Shown: piece by piece, positions 1 through 5,910 of the stretch
How the letters are laid out: each line of letters starts with the position of its first letter
How positions within the stretch are numbered: the first letter of the stretch is position 1
From: Desulfuromusa sp.
Lineage (GTDB): Bacteria; Desulfobacterota; Desulfuromonadia; Desulfuromonadales; Geopsychrobacteraceae
Assembly: GCA_021157505.1 (NCBI GenBank)
Contig: JAGGWI010000041.1
Span: 1-6,217 of the forward strand
Length of the DNA: 6,217 nt
Direction: 5' to 3'
Position numbers and translations under genes: made by a program
The notes under the pieces: model-generated
Database searches by the model: none
Told to the model about the DNA's origin: nothing
Seen by the model: the letters and a program-made list of their open reading frames with translations, nothing else

Positions 1-1150
1 TGAGTTCAGCGGGCAACACTGCAATGGCATTGGCGTGGATCATGGTGCTGAGGATACCGGTGTTCTGATCACCGGCACTCTCTGCTACCAGTCCGGCAGC
101 GGTTTTTTCGACCTTAACCCGGAGAAAACGGGTTTTATTGGTCTCATTTCGGAGAGAACCTTTCACCCGTGCCGCAACTAGCGGGCGAAAAACCTCCTGA
201 TGTCCCATCATTGTCAATAATGCCGGACGAATCAGCTCTTCAAAGGCGATCATGCTGGAAACCGGATTGCCCGGAACCGAAAAAACCGGCTTGTCACCAT
301 TAAGAGAAAAAGCTGTTGGCCCCCCCGGTTTGATCGCAACCTTCCAAAAGAGTTGATGAACTCCCGACTGTTCCAGAATTTCACGCACCAGATCACGATC
401 GCCAGCCGAAACTCCCGCCGAGGTTATGAAGACATCAGCATTAAGTCCGGCAGATATTTTTTCATGGAGACTTTCCAAGTTGTCACGGGCAATCCCCAGA
501 ATTTGTGGGATGGCACCAATCTCGCTGACAGCAGCAGCAAGTGAATAAGCATTGCTATCAACAATTTTACCTGCACCAAGAGGTTCTCCCGGAGCAACCA
601 GTTCGTCTCCGGTTGAAAGAATTGCGACAGTCGGTCGCCGGACAACCTGAGCGGTCGTCAAAGAAAACGTCGCCAATAAATTAATATCGGCCGGACGCAG
701 CACACTTCCCGCGGTGAGGAGTATTTCTCCCTTAGCGATGTCGCTGCCACGGAAACGGATAAAATCACCACGCTGAACGGCTTGATGAAGTGTGACTGTC
801 ACACGGCCGCCATCGGTATTTTCCATTGGCACAATCGCATCACAATCTGTCGGAACGGGAGCCCCCGTCATGATTCGTACCGCTGTCCCAGGTTCCACCG
901 TCACCCCAACTGCGGTCGCTCCGGCGGGGATATAACCTGTCACCTTGAGCTGTGCCAGCGGTGGACAATCGGCGGCACGGACCGCAAAACCATCCATCTC
1001 CGAATTATCCCAACGGGGCAGATCAACCGGAGCGCAGATCTCTTCGCCTAATACTCGTCCGACCAGTCGGGCAAGGTCGACGGGCTCTGATCCCAGAGGG
1101 GAGACGTGATCCAGAATTGTGTTGCGGGCTTCGATAAAGCTCTTAATCAT
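1..1150 (-). CDS. moeA: MoeA, molybdopterin molybdenumtransferase (partial, C-terminus cut by window edge)
   Basis: MoeA inserts molybdate (or tungstate in some organisms) into adenylylated pyranopterin in the cytoplasm, the last general step of cofactor synthesis. The frame from ATG 1150 is open for 383 codons to the left edge; the family is usually about 400 residues, so roughly 20 are missing. Visible motifs in order: PRWDNSEMDGFAVR (about 45-58), IMTGAPVP (93-100), STGDEL (179-184), ITSAGVSAGDRD (242-252), KPGGP (274-278) and VPGNPVSS (292-299). These are the active-site signatures of the MoeA/gephyrin E-domain family. The motif usually written KPGKP has Gly in place of its second Lys. 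The start codon lies inside the end of moaE (8-base overlap, ATG within CATGATTAA), so the two are translationally linked. Whether this copy prefers W or Mo cannot be read from sequence. Confidence 0.95.
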   Translation of the reverse strand, partial: MIKSFIEARNTILDHVSPLGSEPVDLARLVGRVLGEEICAPVDLPRWDNSEMDGFAVRAADCPPLAQLKVTGYIPAGATAVGVTVEPGTAVRIMTGAPVPTDCDAIVPMENTDGGRVTVTLHQAVQRGDFIRFRGSDIAKGEILLTAGSVLRPADINLLATFSLTTAQVVRRPTVAILSTGDELVAPGEPLGAGKIVDSNAYSLAAAVSEIGAIPQILGIARDNLESLHEKISAGLNADVFITSAGVSAGDRDLVREILEQSGVHQLFWKVAIKPGGPTAFSLNGDKPVFSVPGNPVSSMIAFEELIRPALLTMMGHQEVFRPLVAARVKGSLRNETNKTRFLRVKVEKTAAGLVAESAGDQNTGILSTMIHANAIAVLPAEL

Positions 1151-1523
1151 GGGTTCCGGTTTCTGTTGAAAACTCTTTTTTACTGATGGCTTCAGCTTTG
1201 ATTCGATCCAGCAGCAGTGCTAATGCCGGTTTGACATTCTCCCGGATATCTCCCGCAACAACCAAAAACAGGAGATCATCACCCGGCTTCATTAATCCCG
1301 AATGGGCCTCAATAACAATCTTGAAGATCCCCTCCATCTGCTCGACTTCGCTACAGATTTGATCAATTCTGGTCTGATCTGCAACCACTTCAATCTGACT
1401 CACCGGGGAATGATCACTTCGCGACCACCCCCGCACCGTACCATTGTGAATCAAAACCATACCGACATTTTCGGCAAACGCCGGATCCTGCTTCATTGCT
1501 GCGATAGTTTTGGAGATATCCAT
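1143..1523 (-). CDS. moaE: Short MoaE-like molybdopterin synthase catalytic subunit
   Basis: MoaE is the large subunit of molybdopterin synthase, which with MoaD thiocarboxylate converts cPMP to molybdopterin. This 126-residue protein shows the family pattern: an N-terminal G-M-V-x4-G-x-VR block (21-31), an H-S-G-x3-P-GD segment (74-82), an Arg at 94 where E. coli MoaE has the HR pair, and DRIK (106-109) followed by SKKE (114-117), which match the two active-site lysine positions. It is shorter than the usual 140-155 residues, and the C-terminal extension and the W before the second Lys are absent. ATG 1523 is preceded only by a weak GGGA, and just 30 bases separate it from the antitoxin gene upstream. 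It overlaps moeA by 8 bases. No moaD is in the window. Family assignment is fairly firm; catalytic competence is inferred. Confidence 0.78.
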   Translation of the reverse strand: MDISKTIAAMKQDPAFAENVGMVLIHNGTVRGWSRSDHSPVSQIEVVADQTRIDQICSEVEQMEGIFKIVIEAHSGLMKPGDDLLFLVVAGDIRENVKPALALLLDRIKAEAISKKEFSTETGTHD

Positions 1524-1553
1524 TTCTGTTTCCCGTTATGTGAAAATGATCAG

Positions 1554-1850
1554 CTATGATGCCTTCAGAATTTCCAGCGTTTTTAAAATACTTCTCTTGT
1601 CCACTAATTGGTCTGAGACATATTTATGGACAATACTTGACAGCAGCGTTTGATAGGGTAATCCCTCAGATTCAGCTCTTCGTTTAAGCAGCTCAAGATC
1701 ATTGCTTTTCAACCGCAAACTAATACTTTTTTTTTCGTTTGCCTTGTCAATAATGCCTTCAATTAACATTTTTTTTGAACTGCCGATGAGCTTAAATTGA
1801 GAGATATTTTCTTCGATCTCTTTCTCGTATTGATCTAATTTCTGTTTCAT
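1554..1850 (-). CDS. CopG/ribbon-helix-helix-type antitoxin of a BrnT-like type II TA system
   Basis: This 98-residue protein probably neutralises the toxin encoded just upstream and represses their shared promoter. After a charged N-terminal region (MKQKLDQYEKEIEEN), residues 41-47 (KSISLRL) form the likely DNA-binding beta strand. The helices that follow, 50-63 and LPYQTLLSSIVHKYV (64-78), are the signature of CopG-type antitoxins paired with BrnT-like toxins. ATG 1850 is chosen because GGAG stands 7 bases ahead of it and the gene then begins 4 bases after the toxin stop. The frame stays open to ATG 1958, but that extension only retraces the toxin gene in another frame. Gene order is toxin first. 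Hand counts of three 60-base rows starting at 1561, 1741 and 1861 give 23, 20 and 18 G+C, against 34 in one aorB row (4441), which suggests foreign origin. Confidence 0.85.
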   Translation of the reverse strand: MKQKLDQYEKEIEENISQFKLIGSSKKMLIEGIIDKANEKKSISLRLKSNDLELLKRRAESEGLPYQTLLSSIVHKYVSDQLVDKRSILKTLEILKAS

Positions 1851-1854
1851 AGAT

Positions 1855-2112
1855 TCACTCCATGTATTTTTTATTAAGTTTCCGACTGGGAAAAGCTGTT
1901 TTAAGGATAATATTTGACTGATCATCAATTGTAAATGGAACTGAATGAACATAATCATTTAACTTTATAACGAATATTTGCTGATCAGATCTTGAGGGAT
2001 TTTCCAGAATATCGAGATACTCTTTTCGCAAAATTATCTCTGCTATTTGCTCGAAAGAAATGCCCCTTTCGATTTGTAATTTTAGACTTTTATCCTCATC
2101 CCAAATAATCAT
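1855..2112 (-). CDS. BrnT-like type II toxin (putative ribonuclease)
   Basis: An 85-residue protein resembling the BrnT family, which has a RelE-like fold and cleaves RNA when not bound by antitoxin. Support: N-terminal IIWDEDKS, then ERGISFEQIAEII (15-27), a central strand pair IFVIKLNDYVHSVPFTID, and C-terminal NIILKTAFPSRKLNKKY (67-83), matching the family layout in which the C-terminal basic strand carries likely catalytic residues. Classical BrnT proteins usually have a KHG where this has ERG, so it belongs to a divergent branch. ATG 2112 has GAGG 8 bases upstream; the ATG three codons earlier in another frame hits a stop at once. The antitoxin follows after 4 bases. Toxicity is inferred from family and pairing, not from anything visible in the DNA. 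Confidence 0.78.
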   Translation of the reverse strand: MIIWDEDKSLKLQIERGISFEQIAEIILRKEYLDILENPSRSDQQIFVIKLNDYVHSVPFTIDDQSNIILKTAFPSRKLNKKYME

Positions 2113-2138
2113 ACCATTAACCTCTAATAGACATGTTT

Positions 2139-2176
2139 ATGATATACAGCGTATATTCATTTGCGCTGATCGTCAA
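2139..2176 (-). promoter_or_regulatory. Candidate toxin-antitoxin promoter with overlapping palindromic operator
   Basis: On the minus strand TTGACG (2171-2176) is a good -35. Weak -10 candidates such as TATACG lie 15 bases downstream. They overlap an inverted repeat on the plus strand, ATATAC-AGC-GTATAT (2142-2156), which extends outward as ATG/CAT with one bulged base (2139-2160). The palindrome ends 27 bases before the toxin start. This is where a ribbon-helix-helix antitoxin would bind to repress its own operon. The -35 and palindrome are seen directly; the repressor role is inference. Confidence 0.55.
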
Positions 2177-2180
2177 GAAT

Positions 2181-2218
2181 AAAAAAGAGAGTGAGGCTCA
2201 TTGCAAAAGGCAATAGCC
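2181..2218 (-). terminator. Candidate Rho-independent terminator after moaA
   Basis: Just past the moaA stop, read on the minus strand, GGCT and ATTGC pair with GCAAT and AGCC (9 bp with one bulged base, 5-base loop; 2195-2218). About 8 bases further on comes a run of six T (2186-2181). The gap before the T run is longer than ideal, so termination may be partial and some moaA transcripts may continue into the toxin-antitoxin genes. Confidence 0.5.
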
Positions 2219-2230
2219 AATCAACTTTGA

Positions 2231-3217
2231 TCAGCCACCAATTTGTGCCATAGAAAACGGAGAATATTCAGACGTTTGGGAATTTAATGTGTGGCAGGCG
2301 GGTTTATCACTGACCAGGCGTTTTAGTTCACTGGCGATATTGGCAATATTCCCCGGAACCAGCAGCGGTTTCAAATCAAATTCATGATCGGAGAAAAGGC
2401 AGGTTCTGACATTCCCCGAAGCGGTGATGCGAATTCGGTTACAATCCTGACAAAAATGGCCGGATAGGGGGGCAATTACCCCGATATGTCCTTGCGCCCC
2501 GGTAATTGCAAATTCCTCTGCCGGGCCGGACAAAGATCCCCGATCAACCGGCTGGAGAGAATAATGATCGTTCAATCGCTGCAGGATTTCCTTGCTGGGA
2601 ACAACCAGAGAGCGCCAGTCTTTCTCTTTTAATACCGGCATATATTCGATAAAGCGGACAGTACAATCATGTTCCTGCGTCAACTTGGCAAAGTCGAGAA
2701 TTTCATTGTCGTTGTGACCACGCATCACCACCATGTTGATTTTGTAAGGAAGTCCGACCTTTTCGGCGGCGGCAATTCCAGCCAGAACCTGAGGGAGCAA
2801 ATCCCGCCGGGTCAACTGGGTAAACATGGCCGGTTGCAGTGAATCAAGGCTGATATTGAGCCGCTGTACCCCTACATCTTTCAGTGCCTGAGCCATCTCC
2901 GGTAAAAGTACCCCATTGGTAGTCAGCACCAGCTGCTTCAACCCTGAAATGTTTGCCAGTTGTTCCAGAAATGCAACGATTCCGTTTCTGACTAAAGGCT
3001 CACCACCTGTTACGCGGATTTTTTCAATTCCAAGGGAAACGGCTGCTTCAGCAATGAGTAGGAATTGTTCGTAACTCAATATTTCAGCATGCCCCAGTTT
3101 GTCGATCCCGTCAGCCGGCATGCAGTAAACGCAACGCATATTGCAGCGATCTGTTACCGAAAGGCGTAAATAGTTAATTTTTCGACCAAAATTATCAGAT
3201 AAAAGCATTGTTGACAC
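2231..3217 (-). CDS. moaA: MoaA, GTP 3',8-cyclase (radical SAM, pyranopterin synthesis)
   Basis: MoaA uses S-adenosylmethionine and two [4Fe-4S] clusters to turn GTP into the 3',8-cyclised precursor that MoaC makes into cPMP, the first committed step of Mo/W cofactor synthesis. The 328 residues match the usual length. The radical SAM motif is C25-x3-C29-x2-C32 (RCNMRCVYCMP), the SAM-contacting GGEP is at 71-74, and the C-terminal cluster ligands are C256, C259 and C273 within HFCQDCNRIR. The protein ends in QIGG, the conserved double glycine needed for MoaA activity. The start is uncertain: GTG 3217 has GGAG only 3 bases upstream, while ATG 3208 (codon 4) has the same GGAG 12 bases away. It stands alone, with the toxin-antitoxin pair on its 3' side and the aor operon divergent on its 5' side. 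moaC is not in the window. Confidence 0.97.
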   Translation of the reverse strand: MSTMLLSDNFGRKINYLRLSVTDRCNMRCVYCMPADGIDKLGHAEILSYEQFLLIAEAAVSLGIEKIRVTGGEPLVRNGIVAFLEQLANISGLKQLVLTTNGVLLPEMAQALKDVGVQRLNISLDSLQPAMFTQLTRRDLLPQVLAGIAAAEKVGLPYKINMVVMRGHNDNEILDFAKLTQEHDCTVRFIEYMPVLKEKDWRSLVVPSKEILQRLNDHYSLQPVDRGSLSGPAEEFAITGAQGHIGVIAPLSGHFCQDCNRIRITASGNVRTCLFSDHEFDLKPLLVPGNIANIASELKRLVSDKPACHTLNSQTSEYSPFSMAQIGG

Positions 3218-3254
3218 GGACTCCAGGCGGTGGTTGCAAAATTATGTGGAGTTT

Positions 3255-3282
3255 AGCATATATTTTGTTGTTGAAAAATCAA
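3255..3282 (-). promoter_or_regulatory. Possible moaA promoter
   Basis: Read on the minus strand, TTGATT (3277-3282) and TATGCT (3255-3260) are separated by 16 bases and lie about 40 bases upstream of the moaA start. Each hexamer has four matches to consensus, so this is only a candidate in an A+T-rich stretch. It physically overlaps the plus-strand aor promoter. Confidence 0.3.
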
Positions 3283-3295
3283 AAGCTGTTATAAT
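3268..3295 (+). promoter_or_regulatory. aor operon promoter, extended -10 type
   Basis: TGTTATAAT (3287-3295) is a perfect extended -10 (TG-N-TATAAT). A weak -35, TTGTTG (3268-3273), lies 16 bases upstream. Transcription would start near 3302, leaving a leader of about 110 bases before the ferredoxin ATG at 3413. This is the best housekeeping-type promoter in the window. Nothing with correct FNR or sigma-54 spacing was found beside it. Confidence 0.6.
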
Positions 3296-3316
3296 TTTCG
3301 TTACTGTTAAAAACTT

Positions 3317-3407
3317 GAAGGGTTGATTCTGACCTGCCAAATAATTCTAAAACAGAACCTCCCTTCACTCTGATCTCTCTGCCAAAACACAATTCATTCA
3401 AGGAGGT
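3317..3407 (+). promoter_or_regulatory. Structured 5' leader of the aor operon with alternative pairing to the ribosome binding site
   Basis: GAAGGG (3317-3322) and TTCTG (3327-3331) pair with CAGAA (3353-3357) and CCCTTC (3361-3366), giving an 11-bp interrupted hairpin just after the likely transcription start. The 3' arm contains ACCTCC (3357-3362), the exact complement of the ribosome binding site GGAGGT (3402-3407), which sits 5 bases before ATG 3413. The two pairings exclude each other, so the leader could in principle gate translation. I do not recognise a Moco/Tuco riboswitch consensus here. The pairings are seen; regulation is inference. Confidence 0.4.
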
Positions 3408-3412
3408 AGACT

Positions 3413-3898
3413 ATGCAAAAACTGATTCGCATCGAACCATCGAAGTGTATCGGTTGCAAGACCTGTGAAATGGCTTGTTCCTTCAAGCACACAGGTGAAT
3501 TTGCTCCCAGCCGTTCACGTATCTTCAATGAGGTTTTTCTCGATGAAGCCAAGTTTATCACTGTCACCTGTATGCAATGTGATGATCCCTGGTGCGTCAA
3601 AGCCTGTCCCAAGTCTGCCATCAGCAAAGAGATGCCCTCCGGTGTCGTCATTGTTGACAACGACCGTTGCGTCGGTTGTCGCACCTGCGTCAGTGCTTGT
3701 CCTTTCGGGATGATCAAATATGTCCCATCCCTCGGTATCGTTGATAAATGCGATCTCTGTGGTGGCGATACTCCTGAATGTGTCGCTTTCTGTCCGACCC
3801 AGTGCCTGACTCTGGAAGAAGAGGACACCCCGCTGCGGCAAAAAATGCTGCGCTTTGTTGACGCAATGAAAGAGGGACAGATGGAGGTGCGAAAATGA
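3413..3898 (+). CDS. aorA: Polyferredoxin electron-transfer subunit of tungsten AOR (AorA-like)
   Basis: A cytoplasmic iron-sulfur protein of 161 residues that likely carries electrons between the tungsten subunit and the FAD subunit. Sixteen cysteines form four binding groups: C12/C15/C18/C22, C53/C56/C61/C65, C86/C89/C92/C96 and C113/C116/C123/C127. This is the pattern of HycB/FdhB-type four-cluster ferredoxins, and one extra Cys lies at 131. No signal peptide or membrane segment is visible. ATG 3413 has a strong AGGAGGT 5 bases upstream. The stop overlaps the next start as ATGA (3895-3898), so it is translationally coupled to the AOR subunit. The described Aromatoleum AOR has a subunit of this size with four clusters. 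BamC of benzoyl-CoA reductase is a close relative and the main alternative name; the short AOR partner argues for AorA. Confidence 0.88.
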   Translation: MQKLIRIEPSKCIGCKTCEMACSFKHTGEFAPSRSRIFNEVFLDEAKFITVTCMQCDDPWCVKACPKSAISKEMPSGVVIVDNDRCVGCRTCVSACPFGMIKYVPSLGIVDKCDLCGGDTPECVAFCPTQCLTLEEEDTPLRQKMLRFVDAMKEGQMEVRK

Positions 3899-5712
3899 GT
3901 AGATTTAGTCTGAAAGGGTGGAGCGGAAAATTGTTACGTGTCGATCTGACCGCCGGAACCTGCACCGATGAAGTTCTCAATGAGCAATGGGCAAGAGAGT
4001 TCCTCGGTGGGCGCGGTTTAGGGACAAAATATTTTACTGAAGAAGTTGCTGCCGATGTTGATCCATTTTCAGCCGACAATAAACTGATTCTGGCAACCGG
4101 GCCGTTGACCGGTACCTACGGTGCCGCTAATGGCCGTTACATGGTTATTACCAAATCACCACTCACCGGAACCATTGCCAGTTCCAATTCCGGGGGCTAT
4201 TTCCCCTGTGAGCTCCGTTATGCCGGTTACGATATGATTATTTTTGAAGGCAAGGCGGAGTATCCTTCCTATCTTCAAATTCATAATGACAAAGCTCAGC
4301 TGGTGGGTGCAGTCCATCTCTGGGGCAAGTCAACCAATGAAACCGAGGATGCTATTCTTGCCGAATTCCACGGTGATGCCAAAGTTGCCTGTATTGGGCC
4401 GGCGGGTGAAAATCTGGTCAGCTTTGCTGCGATTATGAATGATAAACATCGCGCCGCTGGTCGAACCGGGATTGGTGCTGTCATGGGGAGTAAAAACCTC
4501 AAGGCGATAGCGGTACGTGGTACCGGTGGGGTTAAGATTGCCGATCCCGTCGCATACCGTGAAGCAGCTCTTGACTCTTATGGTTTGCTCAAAGCGAATC
4601 CCGTCTCTGGTCAGGGTCTTCCCGCCCTTGGTACCCCGGTTCTGGTCAATGTGATTAACCAGCTTGGTGCATTCCCAACTAACAACTTTCAGAAAGATAC
4701 CTTTGACGGAGCCGAAGCTATTTCGGGAGAAACTCTGGCTTCAACCTACCTGAAGCGGAACAAAGGGTGTATGGGTTGTGTTATCGGTTGTGGCAGGGTG
4801 ACCGGGTTAGCGGGTTCCCGTTTTGGTGGTGATGGTGAAGGGCCCGAATATGAGACCCTCTTCTCACTGGGATCTGCCTGTGGTGTCAGTGATCTGGCTG
4901 CTATTACCAAAGCTAATTATATCTGTAACGAATATGGGATGGATACGATCACCGTCGGAACAACAGTCGCTTGCGCCATGGAAATGGCCGAAAAGGGAAT
5001 CATCAGTGAAGAAGAGATTGGCATGCCGCTGAGTTTTGGTGATGCTGATGCAATGGTCAAGTTGGTTGAGATGACGGGTAAGCGCGAAGGCTTTGGTGAA
5101 AAACTGGCTATGGGTTCCTACCGCCTGGCTGAAAGTTTCGGTGCTCCGGAACTGTCGATGTCGGTGAAAAAACTCGAATTCCCTGCTTACGATGGTCGTG
5201 GCATCCAGGGGATCGGTCTGAATTATGCCACCAGTAATCGTGGAGCCTGTCACGTTCGCGGCTATATGATTTCACCGGAAGTTCTCGGCCTGCCGGAGAA
5301 GCTTGATCCTCAGGCGACTGAAGATAAAGCGGTCTGGACCAAGATCTTCCAGGATTTCACGGCAACGGTTGATTCTTCTGGCGTCTGTCTGTTCACCACT
5401 TTTGCTATCGGTGCACCCCAGTTTGCCAATTTCCTTACCGCAGCCACCGGAGCTGAATTCACCGAGGCAACGATCATGGAAATCGGGGAGCGGATCTATA
5501 ATCTGGAGCGGGTCTTTAACCTGAAGGCAGGGGTTGATGCCTCTCAGGATACGCTGCCAAAACGGATCCTGGAAGAACCAATTTCTGATGGACCACTCAA
5601 GGGTGAAGTGAACAAGTTGGGTGAAATGCTGCCTGAATACTATCAGGAGCGAGGTTGGAGCGCAGAAGGTATCCCGACCGACGAGAGACTCCAGACTCTT
5701 GGTCTGGCTTAG
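3895..5712 (+). CDS. aorB: Aldehyde:ferredoxin oxidoreductase, tungstopterin catalytic subunit (AorB-like)
   Basis: Oxidises aldehydes to carboxylic acids, or runs in reverse with low-potential electrons, at a tungsten bis-pyranopterin site. Its 605 residues equal the length I recall for the Pyrococcus furiosus enzyme. N-terminal pterin-binding domain: RVDLTAG (15-21), FLGGRGLG (36-43), ATGPLTGT (67-74), TKSPLTG (86-92), then AGRTGIGAVMGSKNLKAI (188-205). The [4Fe-4S] cluster ligands are C292, C295 and C299 (GCMGCVIGC) and C498 (SSGVCLF). EGPEYET (315-321) and ACHVRGY (451-457) hold a Glu (E318) and His (H453) corresponding to active-site residues near tungsten in the P. furiosus structure. 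GGAGGT lies 6 bases before ATG 3895, inside the ferredoxin gene. The ferredoxin upstream and FAD subunit downstream point to the NADH-linked AorABC type rather than the single-subunit archaeal type. Exact aldehyde range cannot be read from sequence. Confidence 0.95.
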   Translation: MSRFSLKGWSGKLLRVDLTAGTCTDEVLNEQWAREFLGGRGLGTKYFTEEVAADVDPFSADNKLILATGPLTGTYGAANGRYMVITKSPLTGTIASSNSGGYFPCELRYAGYDMIIFEGKAEYPSYLQIHNDKAQLVGAVHLWGKSTNETEDAILAEFHGDAKVACIGPAGENLVSFAAIMNDKHRAAGRTGIGAVMGSKNLKAIAVRGTGGVKIADPVAYREAALDSYGLLKANPVSGQGLPALGTPVLVNVINQLGAFPTNNFQKDTFDGAEAISGETLASTYLKRNKGCMGCVIGCGRVTGLAGSRFGGDGEGPEYETLFSLGSACGVSDLAAITKANYICNEYGMDTITVGTTVACAMEMAEKGIISEEEIGMPLSFGDADAMVKLVEMTGKREGFGEKLAMGSYRLAESFGAPELSMSVKKLEFPAYDGRGIQGIGLNYATSNRGACHVRGYMISPEVLGLPEKLDPQATEDKAVWTKIFQDFTATVDSSGVCLFTTFAIGAPQFANFLTAATGAEFTEATIMEIGERIYNLERVFNLKAGVDASQDTLPKRILEEPISDGPLKGEVNKLGEMLPEYYQERGWSAEGIPTDERLQTLGLA

Positions 5713-5727
5713 TTATTAAAAGCTGAA

Positions 5728-5768
5728 GTATTCTGGGGACATGTACTTGTTACGTGTCCCCAGAATAC
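5728..5768. repeat. Perfect 14-bp inverted repeat (REP-like hairpin)
   Basis: GTATTCTGGGGACA (5728-5741) is matched exactly by its reverse complement at 5755-5768. Inside, one T/G position followed by GTA/TAC extends the stem to about 18 pairs as RNA, with a 5-base loop. It begins 15 bases after the aorB stop. No T run follows on either strand, so a simple terminator is unlikely. The GGGGACA core recurs in the next element, pointing to one repeat family. Confidence 0.9.
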
Positions 5769-5797
5769 GACTGTAACACTCTAAACTTTGAGGAAAC

Positions 5798-5910
5798 TCG
5801 GGACTGTCCCCAGTTCCACCGGGGGCTGTCCCAGAAGTTTACGGGCGATGAAAAAGCGGTGGTTCACACCGCAAAAGGCTGGGACAGCCCCCATGCGGGG
5901 ACAGTCCCGA
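5798..5910. repeat. Triply nested inverted repeat (REP/BIME-like element)
   Basis: Three arm pairs lie one inside another. Outer: TCGGGACTGTCCCC (5798-5811) with 5897-5910, 14 bp perfect. Middle: GGGGGCTGTCCCAG (5821-5834) with 5879-5892, 14 bp perfect. Inner: GCGGTG (5856-5861) with CACCGC (5867-5872), loop GTTCA. CTGTCCC or its complement occurs four times. TTTT (5911-5914) follows directly, so partial plus-strand termination is possible. The structure fits a REP-pair (BIME) of the kind moved by REP-associated Y1 transposases. No transposase gene is present here. Confidence 0.9.

Noticed and set aside
782..1137. Two plus-strand open frames opposite moeA
   Set aside because: They mirror the moeA coding sequence, which carries several active-site motifs in the other direction.
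1851..1958. N-terminal extension of the antitoxin frame up to ATG 1958
   Set aside because: It overlaps the toxin gene in another frame and has no suitable ribosome binding site, while ATG 1850 has GGAG at ideal distance.
3211..3247. TTGACA at 3211 as a plus-strand -35
   Set aside because: No -10 hexamer occurs at 16-18 bases; the nearest A+T-rich match is about 26 bases away.
3271..3282. TTGA-AAAA-TCAA as an FNR-type box
   Set aside because: FNR/CRP-like sites need six bases between TTGA and TCAA; here there are four, and the arms do not extend.
3394..4079. Minus-strand open frames opposite the ferredoxin and start of aorB
   Set aside because: They are antiparallel to genes with unmistakable motifs, show no recognisable domain and have no ribosome binding site or operon context.
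4864..5253. 129-codon minus-strand open frame inside aorB
   Set aside because: It lies fully opposite a conserved part of aorB and its composition is that of a reverse-complement shadow.
5728..5768. Hairpin as a Rho-independent terminator for aorB
   Set aside because: The stem is strong but no T run follows on either strand, and the same core recurs in the neighbouring repeat.
5728..5910. CRISPR array
   Set aside because: The repeats are inverted rather than direct, of unequal spacing, and there are no cas genes.
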